Positions 24,641 to 34,294 of a DNA stretch of 64,000 nt are shown here, in pieces. The position numbers and the translations under genes are program-made. The stretch covers positions 28,245-92,244 of the forward strand of contig JALHQW010000028.1 in the NCBI GenBank assembly GCA_022841745.1. Reading direction: 5' to 3'. The first letter of the stretch is position 1. Each line of letters starts with the position of its first letter. The notes below the pieces were generated by a model. The model did not search any database, was not told the origin of the DNA, and saw only the letters and a list, made by a program, of their open reading frames with translations. This DNA comes from Saprospiraceae bacterium. Its GTDB lineage: Bacteria; Bacteroidota; Bacteroidia; Chitinophagales; Saprospiraceae.

Positions 24641-25939
24641 GTGTTCTTTCAGAAAAAAGCAAACAAGCTCGCCGAGCAATCCTCCCTCGCCCAAACACCT
24701 TGGGCACAGGTTTGGCGGCGCTTCCGCAAGGGGCGCACGGCACGGTGGTCGTGGCGGGTACTGGTGTTCATGGGACTTATCGCCGTGTTTGCTGATTTCA
24801 TCGCCAACGAGCGGCCACTGTACTGCAAGTTGGGCGGCAGTACCTACTTCCCTGTGTTCAAGCAATACGCCGTGGACCTGGGACTTGCGAAATGGGATAC
24901 GGTCTTCTTGCAAAAAAGCTGGGACGAGCACGCCTATGAGGCAGCCATTTTCCCACCCATACCGTATTCTTCTTCCACCTTGGACTTACGGAACACCCGT
25001 TGCCGAAGCCCGTTCAGCAGCCAAGCGGTGAAGTCGCTACGGTGGCGTCACTGGCTTGGCACCGACCAATTGGGGCGTGACGTAATGGCAGGCATCGTAA
25101 AAGGCACGAGGGTAGCGCTGCTGGTGGGCATCGTTTCGATGGGCATTGCCACCTTGCTGGGCATCCTGCTCGGCTCGCTGGCGGGCTTCTTCGGCGATGA
25201 CCGGATGAGGGCCAGTTGGACGGGCATTTTGCTCAACTTGCTGGCACTGTTTTTCGCTTGGTTCTATGGCTTCGCTGCAAGGAGCTTCGTACTGTCGGAA
25301 GCGGCCAAGAACGGTGGCATTGGGTTGGAACTGTTCACGGCACTTGGCATTGCGGCTGCAATTTTCCTGTTGGCCAATGGCCTCAATTATTTCATCAAGA
25401 AATGGGCGAAGCCCCGCCGCATCACGCTCCCGCTCGACCTGCTCATCATGCGGGCAGTAGAGGTGATGAACGCTGTGCCCGGCCTGCTGCTCTTGCTGGC
25501 GATGGTGGCCGTACTACAAAAAAGCTCGATTTTCCACATAATGGCCATCATCGGCCTGCTGCGTTGGACGCCCGTGACCCGCTTCCTACGGGCCGAGCTG
25601 CTGCGCATCCGCAACCTCAACTATATAGAGGCCGCCCGTGCAATGGCCTTCCCAGAGTGGCGCATCCTGTGGCGCCATGCCTTGCCAAACGCCATTGGCC
25701 CCGTGCTCATCGTGGTGGCATTTGGGGCCGCTTCCGCAATATTGATGGAGTCCACCCTTTCCTTTCTTGGGTTCGGTATTGGGTCGGGCGGTGTGACTTG
25801 GGGCAGTATGTTGTCGGAAGTGAGGAGCAACCCTTCGGCCTGGTGGCTGGCGGTGTTTCCCGGAGGGGCCATCTTCGTGGCGGTGACGGTGTTCAACCTG
25901 ATTGGCGACGGGCTTTCGGAGGCAATGGCCGAACGATAG
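24641..25939 (+). CDS. ABC transporter permease, DppC/OppC type
   Basis: A 432-residue inner-membrane permease of a peptide-type ABC importer. An N-terminal membrane segment (about 39-53) is followed by a periplasmic loop and then five or more membrane segments. The subfamily motif HWLGTDQLGRD (about 136-147) and the EAA loop (EAARAMAFPEWRILWRHALPN, quoted in part: EAARAMAFPEW) that docks to the ATPase are both present, as is LSFLGFGIG. The start is a GTG immediately after an in-frame TAG. An extra 70-residue stretch within the membrane domain (about 205-265) is longer than in E. coli DppC. Partner ATPase and second permease genes are not adjacent. Confidence 0.87.
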   Translation: MFFQKKANKLAEQSSLAQTPWAQVWRRFRKGRTARWSWRVLVFMGLIAVFADFIANERPLYCKLGGSTYFPVFKQYAVDLGLAKWDTVFLQKSWDEHAYEAAIFPPIPYSSSTLDLRNTRCRSPFSSQAVKSLRWRHWLGTDQLGRDVMAGIVKGTRVALLVGIVSMGIATLLGILLGSLAGFFGDDRMRASWTGILLNLLALFFAWFYGFAARSFVLSEAAKNGGIGLELFTALGIAAAIFLLANGLNYFIKKWAKPRRITLPLDLLIMRAVEVMNAVPGLLLLLAMVAVLQKSSIFHIMAIIGLLRWTPVTRFLRAELLRIRNLNYIEAARAMAFPEWRILWRHALPNAIGPVLIVVAFGAASAILMESTLSFLGFGIGSGGVTWGSMLSEVRSNPSAWWLAVFPGGAIFVAVTVFNLIGDGLSEAMAER

Positions 25940-26103
25940 GGCTTGGGCTAAAGAACGCTGCGGTGCTGTGTAATCCCACCAAATACATTAATTCTACTGC
26001 GCCAAAGGAGCAATTCGCCTTCCGAAGTGCATTTTTTTCGAGAAAATGCAGCAAACAAGGCAAAAACCCAGTAAATACTGAAACACCCGCTTGGAGGGAT
26101 GCG

Positions 26104-26301
26104 TTATTTTCCTCGTTTATAGACGCTTTTCGGGAAAAGCCCCGACTTGGCTTTTGATTTTTTGTAGTTGCCCTTTTTGTCAGGTTGCACATGTGCCGAC
26201 TCGTTCATTGGGCAGCCAGTGCCACGGTTGCAGCCGGTGGTGGAAAGGAGAAAGGTAAAGGCGGCGAGGCCGAAAACAATCAAAAAAGGCGATTTCTTCA
26301 T
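26104..26301 (-). CDS. Small putative lipoprotein
   Basis: A 65-residue protein starting at the ATG at 26299-26301. The hydrophobic leader ends in the lipobox LSTTGC, so the mature protein would begin with the lipidated cysteine and a short sequence CNRGTGCPMNES. The rest is basic (KKGNYKKSKAKSG), lysine-rich and probably disordered. Such small lipoproteins are common in Bacteroidota and have no known role. It converges with the permease gene. Confidence 0.7.
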   Translation of the reverse strand: MKKSPFLIVFGLAAFTFLLSTTGCNRGTGCPMNESAHVQPDKKGNYKKSKAKSGLFPKSVYKRGK

Positions 26302-26517
26302 AGTCAAGAAAAAAAATTATGGTCTTGCAGGTTTTATGGCATTTGGAGAAACTGGCACTCTTCAGCAGATCTCCCAAAGATGTTAAACCTTCAATACCAA
26401 GCTTTTACAACAAAATTCAATCTAAAGAAAGCGGCTGCAAAGTTGCGCATATTCCTTGTCAAAAGCCAGTGTTGCGTGAAAAGCCCAATAAAATCAGGCA
26501 ATTTTATGCTAAAAACG

Positions 26518-26547
26518 TTGGCGGATATGGATGCTTGTATATTTTTG
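26518..26547 (+). promoter_or_regulatory. HU gene promoter
   Basis: TTG (26518-26520), 19 bases, TATTTTTG (26540-26547): a near-ideal Bacteroidota promoter. Transcription would start near 26554, leaving a leader of about 35 AT-rich bases before the HU start codon. Confidence 0.75.
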
Positions 26548-26588
26548 CGCCTCTTTTTTAAAACTGTAAATTTTTTAAACCATTTAAG

Positions 26589-26861
26589 ATGAACAAAGGA
26601 GATTTGATCAACAAGGTAGCCGAAAGCGCTGGCCTTACGAAAGCTCAAGCCACTTCTGCCGTTAACACTGTTTTCGAAGCAGTTGGCGAATCACTCAACA
26701 AAGGCGACAAAGTAACCATCATTGGTTTCGGTACTTTCTCTGTTTCCAAGCGTGAAGCTCGTCAGGGTCGCAACCCACAGTCTGGCCAAACTATCACCAT
26801 CGCAGCCAAGACTTCCGTGAAGTTCAAGGCTGGCAAAGAACTGGCGGATTCTGTGAACTAA
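26589..26861 (+). CDS. HU family DNA-binding protein
   Basis: A 90-residue histone-like protein, full length for HU. The family signature GFGTFSVSKREARQGRNPQ (46-64) is present, including the RNP tip of the DNA-binding arm (61-63). HU dimers bend DNA and organise the nucleoid. It has its own strong promoter and a terminator (26897-26934), and codon use is biased towards frequent codons (AAA, GTT, GCT), as expected for an abundant protein. Confidence 0.96.
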   Translation: MNKGDLINKVAESAGLTKAQATSAVNTVFEAVGESLNKGDKVTIIGFGTFSVSKREARQGRNPQSGQTITIAAKTSVKFKAGKELADSVN

Positions 26862-26896
26862 TCACGAACCGAAAGATTTAGCTTTCAAAGAGGATA

Positions 26897-26934
26897 GGGC
26901 AACTTGGGTAACATTCCCAGTTGCCCTTTTCCTT
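26897..26934 (+). terminator. Rho-independent terminator of the HU gene
   Basis: GGGCAACTTGGG and CCCAGTTGCCC pair with one bulged base, followed by TTTTCCTTT. It lies 35 bases after the HU stop codon. Confidence 0.85.
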
Positions 26935-26954
26935 TGCGGAAAATCGTACCTTTG
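26921..26954 (+). promoter_or_regulatory. Putative promoter of the trans-sulfuration gene
   Basis: TACCTTTG at 26947-26954 matches the -7 consensus. TTG at 26921-26923 gives a 23-base spacer, at the long end of the usual range, and overlaps the HU terminator. Confidence 0.45.
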
Positions 26955-27005
26955 CGGGCCTTTTGGACGTGAGCGCCTTTTTTGGCACAAAACATTCATA
27001 AACAA

Positions 27006-27063
27006 GCGATTGCACCGTACGCCGTCCATCGTTGGCCGTCCACCGTTAATCGTCAACCGATAA
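27006..27063. repeat. Heptamer repeat in the leader of the trans-sulfuration gene
   Basis: Heptamers of the form CGTCCAT/CGTTGGC/CGTCCAC/CGTTAAT/CGTCAAC follow one another directly up to the start codon. They are degenerate in the last four bases but keep a 7-base period. Confidence 0.65.
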
Positions 27064-27066
27064 TAC

Positions 27067-28203
27067 ATGAAATTCGCAACCAAGACCATCCACGCTGGCA
27101 TCGAGCCAGACCCCAGCACGGGGGCCGTGATGACGCCCATTTACCAGACAAGCACCTATGCCCAGGCTGCACCCGGCGACCACCAGGGCTACGAATATGC
27201 CCGCACCCAAAACCCCACCCGCCATGCGCTGGAGGCCAACCTCGCTGCCCTCGAAAACGGGGCCGACGGCATCTGCTTTGGTAGCGGCCTTGCCGCAATG
27301 GACGCCATCCTCAAAATGCTCAATGCTGGCGACGAAGTGGTGGCCACCAACGACCTCTACGGCGGCTCCTATCGCCTTATAACCAAAATATACGAGCGCT
27401 TTGGCCTCAAGGGGCATTTCGTGCCCATGTACGACGCCAGCCAGTTCGAGCAATACCTGACGCCAAAGACGAAGCTGATTTGGATTGAAACGCCCACGAA
27501 CCCCATGCTCAACATCGTGGACATCGAGGCCATCTGTGCCATCGCAAAGCGGCGAGGCATCCTAACGGCAGTGGACAATACCTTCGCATCGCCCTACCTC
27601 CAGAACCCGCTCGACCTCGGTGCCGACATGGTCATCCACTCAGCCACGAAGTACCTCGGCGGCCACTCCGACACCGTACTTGGGGCAGTCGTAGCCAAGG
27701 AAGCTGAAGTTGCGAAGCAACTCCATTTCATCCAAAACGCCAGCGGTGCCGTGCCAGGCCCGATGGACTGCTTCCTCGTGCTGCGGGGCATCAAAACGCT
27801 GCACCTGCGGGTGCAACGGGCCTGTGAAAACGCCGAGAAAATCGCCCATTCCCTACTGGGCAACCCCAAAATCAACAAAGTCTATTACCCCGGATTCGCC
27901 GACCATCCCGGTCACGAACTAGCCAAAAAGCAGATGCGCCATTTCGGCGCAATGGTCTCTTTTGACCTCAAAGAAGACACCCTTGAAAATGCCAACCAAA
28001 TTTTGACCAAAACCAAGCTCTTCACGCTCGCCGAGTCGCTCGGTGGTGTTGAATCGCTCATCGGGCACCCTTCCACCATGACCCACGCCTCCATCCCAAG
28101 GGAAGAGCGGCTGAAGGTCGGCCTCACCGATTCGCTCATCCGTCTGAGCGTCGGCGTAGAGGACGTGGACGACTTGCTTGCTGATTTGCAGCAGGCTTTG
28201 TAA
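27067..28203 (+). CDS. Cystathionine gamma-synthase/lyase family PLP enzyme
   Basis: A 378-residue Cys/Met-metabolism enzyme that uses pyridoxal phosphate. The Schiff-base lysine is K195 in HSATKYLGGHSD; phosphate- and ring-binding residues include YEYARTQNPTR (42-52), FGSGLAAMDA (71-80) and the aspartate in AVDNTFASPYLQ. The C-terminal SLGGVESLIGHPSTMTHAS is also typical. It may make cystathionine for methionine synthesis, split cystathionine, or act as a gamma-lyase; the sequence alone does not decide. It appears to be transcribed alone. Confidence 0.93.
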   Translation: MKFATKTIHAGIEPDPSTGAVMTPIYQTSTYAQAAPGDHQGYEYARTQNPTRHALEANLAALENGADGICFGSGLAAMDAILKMLNAGDEVVATNDLYGGSYRLITKIYERFGLKGHFVPMYDASQFEQYLTPKTKLIWIETPTNPMLNIVDIEAICAIAKRRGILTAVDNTFASPYLQNPLDLGADMVIHSATKYLGGHSDTVLGAVVAKEAEVAKQLHFIQNASGAVPGPMDCFLVLRGIKTLHLRVQRACENAEKIAHSLLGNPKINKVYYPGFADHPGHELAKKQMRHFGAMVSFDLKEDTLENANQILTKTKLFTLAESLGGVESLIGHPSTMTHASIPREERLKVGLTDSLIRLSVGVEDVDDLLADLQQAL

Positions 28204-28300
28204 TCGTCATTGGTCATTAAAGTCATTAGACATTGGAGTCATTGGTCATTAAACAATGCTTGACACCCAATGACCAATGACTAATGACCACCTCGTTCGG
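28204..28300. repeat. Heptamer repeats as an inverted pair (GTCATTG / CAATGAC)
   Basis: After the stop codon, degenerate copies of GTCATTG and GTCATTA (28209-28250) are followed by inverted copies CAATGAC (28268-28289). The two arms can form a hairpin and may act as terminator of the trans-sulfuration gene. Confidence 0.75.
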
Positions 28301-28447
28301 ACAAAGCTGGGAACGCCCGGTGACGCATTGTTCGGCAGGGTTAACATTGCTGAATTGTTTTATTGTTGAATTGTTGTGTGCCGAGCAATAAGCCAACAAC
28401 CCCAAACAATTTTAACAATTTAGCAATACAACAATTTTTACCAATAA

Positions 28448-30295
28448 ATGAAATTCACAGATTTGAACCTCATCGAACCTATCCTGCGCTCTTTGCAGGA
28501 AGAAGGTTATGAGATCCCAACCCCCATCCAACAACAGAGCATACCGCATTCCATCGAAGGGCGAGACCTGCTCGCATGCGCCCAGACAGGCACTGGAAAG
28601 ACCGCTGCATTTGCCATTCCGATTTTGCAAAGATTGAATGAAAAATATGGCACCAATCCACCGCACCATATCAAAGCGTTGATTTTGACCCCGACCCGTG
28701 AGCTGGCCATCCAGATTGGCGAAAGCTTCACGGCGTATGGCCGACACTTAAAGCTGCGCAATTTCGTAGTTTTCGGTGGCGTGGGGCAAAAACCGCAGGA
28801 AGACGCCATGCGCCGTGGCGTGGACATCCTCATTGCCACGCCGGGCCGCCTGCTCGACCTGATGAACCAGGGCTTCGTGAAGCTCAACCAACTCGAAATC
28901 TTCGTGCTGGACGAGGCCGACCGGATGCTCGACATGGGCTTTATCCACGACGTGCGCAAGGTCATAAAAGTACTGCCAACGGTGCGCCAAACGCTGTTCT
29001 TCTCGGCCACCATGCCCCCGGAAATTGCGAAGCTGGCCCACGACATCCTAACCGACCCCATCAAAGTAGCCGTGACGCCCGTGAGCAGCACGGCGGAGCT
29101 GATTGACCAGAGCATTTATTTTGTGGACAAAAACCGCAAAAAGCACCTGTTGCTGCACCTGCTCCAGACGCATGACGTCAAGTCGGTGCTGGTATTTACC
29201 CGCACCAAGCACGGCGCAAACCGAGTGGCTCAAGACCTCACCAAAGCAGGCATTGAGGCCATGGCCATCCACGGAAACAAGTCACAGACGGCCCGCCAGG
29301 CAGCTTTGCAGAACTTTAAAACGGGAGAAATCAAGGTGCTGGTCGCAACGGATATTGCCGCTAGGGGAATTGACTTGGAGGAATTGTCTCACGTGGTTAA
29401 TTTTGACCTGCCCAATGTGCCCGAAACCTACGTCCACCGCATTGGCCGTACGGGCCGGGCCGGTGCCAGCGGTATCGCCTTTTCATTTTGCGACAGCGAG
29501 GAAAAAGCCTACTTGCGGGACATTGAGAAGCTAATCAATAAAAAAGTGCCAGTCGTGAACGAACATCCATACCCGCTCGGCAGCGCTCCAAAGGACGAAA
29601 GACCCGACGACGACCGACCACCCCGCCAGCCTCGAAATCAACCTCGAAACCCCCAAAGGGACAAGCAGCCAAGGCGGAACGAACCCCAAAGGGGCGAACC
29701 CCGCAGAGAGCAGCAAGGCGGCAACAGGCCGCCTAGAAATGAGCGGCAGGGTGGCGAGCCTCAAAGGGGCGAGCCTCGCCAGCAGCCGCAAGGCGACCGC
29801 CCGCAAAGGGACGAGCAACAAAGAGGCGAGCAGCGCCCGCAAAACGCCCAAGGCGGCGATGCCCGCCCAGCGGTAGGCAACGGCGACGAAGGGCGCTCGA
29901 ACGCCTCCCGTCGCCGTGGTGGTCGTGGCGGAAGGGGACGAGGTGGCCGCAGCCGTGAGAACACCCCAAGCACCGAAAACCGCCAGCCACAAGGCGAGCG
30001 GGAGCCGCGCAGCGAGCAACCTCGTCAGCAACAAGGCAGCAATCCGCAAAGAAGCGAGCAGCGCCCGCAGCAACAACCGCCAAGGCCGCAACAGCAGCCG
30101 AAGCCGAAGCAAGAAAGTGAATCTTCCGATAGCGGTGCTAAGTGGTCGTCCCTTTTCCAAGCGACCAAGACTGGTGCCAAAGGCTTCATCATCAAGAGCG
30201 ACCGGGACGAGATGGCTGCCAACAAGAAGAAAAAAGACTGGAAAGGCGGCGGAGGCAATGACCGCCGTGGGCCGAGAGGCGGGGGCGGAAAATAG
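28448..30295 (+). CDS. DEAD-box RNA helicase, RhlE-like
   Basis: An ATP-dependent RNA helicase of 615 residues. The core (1-380) has the Q motif (PTPIQQQ, 25-31), motif I AQTGTGKT (45-52), motif II DEAD (155-158), motif III SAT (186-188) and motif [10 protein letters not shown] (about 336-343). The C-terminal 230 residues are a disordered tail rich in Arg, Gln, Pro, Gly and Asn with repeated PQRGEPR-like units, typical of RhlE-type proteins acting in RNA turnover, ribosome assembly or cold adaptation. The tail's repeat composition may vary between strains. Confidence 0.93.
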   Translation: MKFTDLNLIEPILRSLQEEGYEIPTPIQQQSIPHSIEGRDLLACAQTGTGKTAAFAIPILQRLNEKYGTNPPHHIKALILTPTRELAIQIGESFTAYGRHLKLRNFVVFGGVGQKPQEDAMRRGVDILIATPGRLLDLMNQGFVKLNQLEIFVLDEADRMLDMGFIHDVRKVIKVLPTVRQTLFFSATMPPEIAKLAHDILTDPIKVAVTPVSSTAELIDQSIYFVDKNRKKHLLLHLLQTHDVKSVLVFTRTKHGANRVAQDLTKAGIEAMAIHGNKSQTARQAALQNFKTGEIKVLVATDIAARGIDLEELSHVVNFDLPNVPETYVHRIGRTGRAGASGIAFSFCDSEEKAYLRDIEKLINKKVPVVNEHPYPLGSAPKDERPDDDRPPRQPRNQPRNPQRDKQPRRNEPQRGEPRREQQGGNRPPRNERQGGEPQRGEPRQQPQGDRPQRDEQQRGEQRPQNAQGGDARPAVGNGDEGRSNASRRRGGRGGRGRGGRSRENTPSTENRQPQGEREPRSEQPRQQQGSNPQRSEQRPQQQPPRPQQQPKPKQESESSDSGAKWSSLFQATKTGAKGFIIKSDRDEMAANKKKKDWKGGGGNDRRGPRGGGGK

Positions 30296-30305
30296 TAATG
30301 GTCAT

Positions 30306-30339
30306 AGGGGTGGCACCTTTTCAAGAAGATGCCACCCCT
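30306..30339. terminator. Hairpin between the helicase and the T9SS gene
   Basis: A perfect 10-bp stem, AGGGGTGGCA with TGCCACCCCT, and a 14-base loop lies between two convergent genes. There is no clear T run, so it is a weaker terminator candidate. Confidence 0.5.
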
Positions 30340-30348
30340 TGCCCGTAG

Positions 30349-31635
30349 CTATTTCAATACAACCAACCTCGCCGTAAACACTTGATTATCAAATTTCAGG
30401 GATGTAAAGTACACGCCCTCATTTAATTGTTGCGTAGGTAATACGTAGCCGTTCAGCCCTTGGCCGACTTTCAAGTTGGCTTGGAAAACCGTTCTACCCT
30501 GCACATCGATCAGGTTAAGCGTTGCTTGGCTGACAGCTTTTTGGGCAGTGAAAACCAAATTGGCCGCTGCATTGGCAGGGTTCGGATAAATCCCATAATC
30601 AAGAAGCGGGACATTAGGGTCAAGTACCGCATTTACCTCACCGACTTTTTCCTTTTCAAAAATGGCTTTCCCCGTTTGGCTTCCGCCAAAACCAGTGAAG
30701 TTTATCTTCCAAATCTCACCGGCAGTGGTCTGCACGAAATAGGCGATGTTTTGATAGATGAGCCAAGATGTACCTGAAAAAGCCTTCCAATCGTAGCCAA
30801 TTACATCAATATCGGCACTTAGGCTATCTGCCCAGTCGTCGAAGCTGACGTTGGCGGGATCAACGCTATTGGCCTGCGCCACTTGCACACCGGGGCCTGA
30901 GAGGACGCCCATGACGCCCGTCGGTACCACCTCCGAAGTGCCCGGTACGGGGAACGGGGTGATGTAACGGCAGTACAACAGGTCGAATCCATCGGTAGGC
31001 TCCACGTTGACGGTGTTGCCCGTTGCGAAGCTAAAATAAGCCAGCGTGCTGCCCGCATGGTCGGCCTTGTTGATGGTTTTGGAGGTCTCGTTGGAGCCGT
31101 CGAGGTTGGCGTAGCGGAAGGTATAGACCCCGTCAACGAGCGACTGCACTTGCAGCTTGCGGTATTGCCCATTGCGGAGCTTCACCACAAAAACCCGTTC
31201 GCCTTCCACGTTTTGAGAATTGGCGTCCCGAACGCCCCAACCCAGGTCGAGCGGGTCGGAAGGGTCTGCAACCTCGTTCAGTGCCCCTTTCGACCACGAT
31301 TTTTCGGCGTTGAAAACCTGGAAGTCTTCCAGCGAGGAAGGTTCGGGCTGGTCGTCGAAATCGGTGGAAAGGGCATCGTACAGCTCGATATAGGGCAGGG
31401 GCTGGCCCATGCTGGAGCCGCTGCTCTCGTTGATGAAGATACCTGCATCTGCTGCCGCCACGCTGAAGGCGAGGTCCCAGGCATCGTTGGCTACGGGCGT
31501 TTCATCGCCTGTGGGAAGGCTGTAATAGCTTTGAAAGGCATAGCCTGCACCAGCGTTCAGTTCTTGGAGTTCTTGCGCCGGCAGGCACTGTGAGGTGGCC
31601 AACAGCAAGCCGAGTTGGAGTATTTGTCTTTTCAT
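30349..31635 (-). CDS. HmuY-like T9SS cargo protein
   Basis: A 428-residue exported protein; I start it at the ATG at 31633-31635 (MKRQILQLG), with cleavage after LPAQ. The segment NDAWDLAFSVAAAD followed by INESSGSS resembles HmuY-family proteins, some of which bind haem in Bacteroidota. The C-terminus is a type A T9SS sorting domain (DYGIYPNPANAAAN, then LIDVQGRTVFQ, then EGVYFTSLKF). So it is probably a surface-attached or released binding protein. Whether it binds haem is not decidable by eye. It converges with the helicase gene. Confidence 0.8.
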   Translation of the reverse strand: MKRQILQLGLLLATSQCLPAQELQELNAGAGYAFQSYYSLPTGDETPVANDAWDLAFSVAAADAGIFINESSGSSMGQPLPYIELYDALSTDFDDQPEPSSLEDFQVFNAEKSWSKGALNEVADPSDPLDLGWGVRDANSQNVEGERVFVVKLRNGQYRKLQVQSLVDGVYTFRYANLDGSNETSKTINKADHAGSTLAYFSFATGNTVNVEPTDGFDLLYCRYITPFPVPGTSEVVPTGVMGVLSGPGVQVAQANSVDPANVSFDDWADSLSADIDVIGYDWKAFSGTSWLIYQNIAYFVQTTAGEIWKINFTGFGGSQTGKAIFEKEKVGEVNAVLDPNVPLLDYGIYPNPANAAANLVFTAQKAVSQATLNLIDVQGRTVFQANLKVGQGLNGYVLPTQQLNEGVYFTSLKFDNQVFTARLVVLK

Positions 31636-31730
31636 GTTGCTGCGCAATTTTTAATGAAGAATGAAAGATTGTTTGCGAAGCAAAAGTCCAATTAAATCAA
31701 ATCGTTTGCGTCAGGGATTTGTCAGAATGA

Positions 31731-31883
31731 GAGGCCGATAGCACACTCGTGCAAGTAGTCGAGGCGGATTGGAGCGATGGTGCTATGCGATTGGCTGCTG
31801 CCGATTGGCCGACGGGCACCTATACCGTAACTTTAATGGATGAAGTTGGGAGTAGTGCAAGTAAGCGCCTGGTGGTACACTAA
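31731..31883 (+). pseudogene. Remnant of a T9SS cargo gene (sorting-domain tail only)
   Basis: The 50 codons before the TAA at 31881-31883 read like the end of a type A T9SS sorting domain: VQVVEADWSDGAMRLA, then WPTGTYTVTLMDEVG and SKRLVVH. The frame is blocked by a TGA at 31728-31730 and there is no start codon or signal peptide upstream, so only the 3' end of a former gene is left. It ends 11 bases before the stop of the convergent patatin gene. The upstream spacer (31636-31730) contains nothing recognisable. Confidence 0.7.
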
Positions 31884-31894
31884 TGATTTTTCAG

Positions 31895-33535
31895 CTATGC
31901 CCTAAGCCGCTTTCCGTTCTCCTCCACCAACCAAAAAGGATTTTGTATAAACCGATTAAAATCCGCCTTGAATCGTTGCGAAAGATCTTCTATGTCTTGT
32001 TTGGTAGCTGCGTCCAAGCTGTCCCAGACTACTGGCTTTTTCTTCACCGTGTTTTCGATATAATCTATTAGGTTAAAGCAAAGGGAGAACTGACCGCAGG
32101 CGATGAGTTTTTGCTGCATATTGTTCGCCGTGTCCGTTTCACTCCACCAAAGGGTAGTGGGCATGGAATTGGCGGTTTTAATGGCGTCTATCATGGCATC
32201 GCTCATGGCTCCCAAACCGAATTCTTTTAGTTTTTTATTGACCGTTTTATCGTCTTCGCAAAGGGTGTAGATATTATTTGAATGGATGCGATAATTCCAG
32301 TTGTTATCAGCGTACAAAGCGTCTAATTGCAGCGTACGGATACGTTTCATAAACACATCCGTCACCATTTTCATGACGGAAGTAGCCCTGAATTTGAGCA
32401 GATAAACTAGGATGTAAATGGGGGTTTTATTGACAAACCCTAAATCCTTGAAAAGGCGAGGCGCCTCTTTATTGCCAAAATTACTGTCCAGTGCTTCGAT
32501 GATATAACTGCGCAATTTAAAATAAACCCAAAACCAGTTTGCTCCCAAGGTCAATACACAAGCACATAAAGCTGTGCAAACCGTTGGCATGTCAACAAAC
32601 ACCAATAAACCAATCAGCACTGCCATCAAAATGCCTGCAAACCAATTCACCCGTCGCAGGGTCACGAAATTTTGGAACCATTTATTCTTGAAAACGGGCA
32701 CTTCGTAGGGCGCCATGTTCCGGCCAGAGACATCCGAAATTATATACGTCCCAGTGAAAGGCTGGTCGTCACGGTGGTAGGAACGCTTCTCGGCCAATTC
32801 CACGCCCTCGATGCCTTGGTTGTCAATCACGCCGCCGTCCATGATGGCGGTGGGTTGGTAGCCCTTTTCCTTCCAAGTGGCAGCAATGGGGCCGGTCGGC
32901 GATCCAGAAAAATCCTTGGCCATCACGATTGGCTCGAAGCCGCCAGGGAAGCAACTCGAAGCCGCCGCCGCATCGGCCAGCCTCACACCCTCTGCCACCG
33001 AGTCGGGCAGGTTCAAGTCCTTGTTGCCGAACCGTCCATCGCCTCGGTTCTGCGTGAAGCGGAACTGCTTGCCCGTGGTAAACTCCGTGGACCCGAAAAT
33101 CACGTCGGTCAAGTGGCTGCTCGTACTCTCGAACAGCGCCTTGAAATGCTCACGGTCGAAAAAATCGCTGTGATAAACCTCCGAAAAGGCGTTGATAACG
33201 TCCTTGGTTTTGTTGGGGTCGTCCCAATTACCTGGGTTGTTCAGTTTCTGAAAGGCTTTTTCAACCAGTTCGTCCTGCTCCAGTAGCAGGTACAGTTTGT
33301 CGTAGCAATCATCAAACGGTTTGGCTTTGGCGGAACAAAGGGCATACATGACGCCCGTGAGCGTGCCGCCCGAAATCGTGGACAGAATGCGCAGCCGCTT
33401 GAGCAGGTTCTCGCCTTTGTACGTTGAAGCATGAAGGTAGGACAGTGCGCCCAAATGAAAAGCCGTAGCCCGGTAGCCTCCTCCCGACAGGGAAATGGCC
33501 ATGTTGGTGAATGGTTGCGAAACTTTTGTTTTCAT
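31895..33535 (-). CDS. Patatin-like phospholipase with two membrane segments
   Basis: A 546-residue protein with a patatin lipase domain (about 10-270). The oxyanion motif GGGYRA (18-23), the nucleophile S55 in STISGGT (the first glycine of GxSxG is replaced by threonine), and the DGG motif (233-235) with its catalytic aspartate are visible. Two hydrophobic segments at about 299-315 and 317-338 follow, then a helical C-terminal domain of 200 residues of no recognised family. It would hydrolyse acyl esters of membrane lipids from the inner membrane. It is divergent from the RNA ligase gene with 99 bases between start codons. No cyclic-nucleotide synthase gene is present nearby. Confidence 0.85.
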   Translation of the reverse strand: MKTKVSQPFTNMAISLSGGGYRATAFHLGALSYLHASTYKGENLLKRLRILSTISGGTLTGVMYALCSAKAKPFDDCYDKLYLLLEQDELVEKAFQKLNNPGNWDDPNKTKDVINAFSEVYHSDFFDREHFKALFESTSSHLTDVIFGSTEFTTGKQFRFTQNRGDGRFGNKDLNLPDSVAEGVRLADAAAASSCFPGGFEPIVMAKDFSGSPTGPIAATWKEKGYQPTAIMDGGVIDNQGIEGVELAEKRSYHRDDQPFTGTYIISDVSGRNMAPYEVPVFKNKWFQNFVTLRRVNWFAGILMAVLIGLLVFVDMPTVCTALCACVLTLGANWFWVYFKLRSYIIEALDSNFGNKEAPRLFKDLGFVNKTPIYILVYLLKFRATSVMKMVTDVFMKRIRTLQLDALYADNNWNYRIHSNNIYTLCEDDKTVNKKLKEFGLGAMSDAMIDAIKTANSMPTTLWWSETDTANNMQQKLIACGQFSLCFNLIDYIENTVKKKPVVWDSLDAATKQDIEDLSQRFKADFNRFIQNPFWLVEENGKRLRA

Positions 33536-33634
33536 TGTTTTAAGGTTGATGTGATTGAAAATGAGTGGAACAAAGGCGAAGGTAACTGGAATTTTTCCGA
33601 CCTAATAGCCGTTTCACACCCAAAAATACCGAAA

Positions 33635-34294
33635 ATGCAATCCCGCAAATATCCCCGTACCTATCACTTCCCGTTTTCACCGGGCACCACCTCCGACGAC
33701 CGCATCGCCTCGGACTGGGCCGATATTTTGCAGCACGAACTCGTGATGACTGAAAAGCTCGACGGCGAGAACACCTGCCTGAAAGCGGAGGGGGTATTCG
33801 CCCGCTCCCACGCTGCTCCGACCCTCAACCCCTGGGCAGTGAAGATGCGGGAACTCTGGGAACTGCACCGCCATGCACTGAACGACTTGGAGATTTTTGG
33901 CGAAAACCTCTACGCTGTCCATAGCATCGAGTACGAGCGGTTGGAGAACTACCTCTACGTCTTTGCCATCCGGCAAGGCGACGAATGGCTGGCCTGGGAC
34001 GAGGTGGTGTTCTACGCTACCCTACTCGACCTGCCTACCGTTCCGGTACTGGGCCGGGGCATTTTTTCAACGAACGACATCGAAACAATCATTGAACGGG
34101 AAATGGCCGCAGGGAGCCGCCTTGGCGGTGCCTGCGAGGGCTTCGTTTTCCGCAACGCCGGGCGCTTTTCTGTGGACGATTTTGAACAAAACGTCCTGAA
34201 ATACGTCCGCAAAAACCATGTGCAAACCGATGAGCATTGGACAAAAAACTGGCAGCGGGCCAAACTTTGGTTTGAGCGGCCTACTGAAAAATAA
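33635..34294 (+). CDS. RNA ligase family protein
   Basis: A 219-residue ATP-dependent RNA ligase-type nucleotidyltransferase. The adenylated lysine is K41 in TEKLDGENT (KxDG motif I); GACEGFVFRN is the motif IV region, and VLKYVRK provides a lysine near motif V. Ligases of this kind seal RNA 5'-phosphate and 3'-hydroxyl ends. I start at the ATG at 33635; the open frame extends upstream without a plausible start. The following gene overlaps its end by 65 bases. Together they form an RNA end-healing and sealing pair. Confidence 0.88.
   Translation: MQSRKYPRTYHFPFSPGTTSDDRIASDWADILQHELVMTEKLDGENTCLKAEGVFARSHAAPTLNPWAVKMRELWELHRHALNDLEIFGENLYAVHSIEYERLENYLYVFAIRQGDEWLAWDEVVFYATLLDLPTVPVLGRGIFSTNDIETIIEREMAAGSRLGGACEGFVFRNAGRFSVDDFEQNVLKYVRKNHVQTDEHWTKNWQRAKLWFERPTEK

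Noticed and set aside
31895..33535. The patatin protein as a CapV-type effector of a CBASS defence system
   Set aside because: No cyclic-oligonucleotide synthase or other CBASS gene lies nearby, and the protein has membrane segments and a large C-terminal domain unlike CapV.
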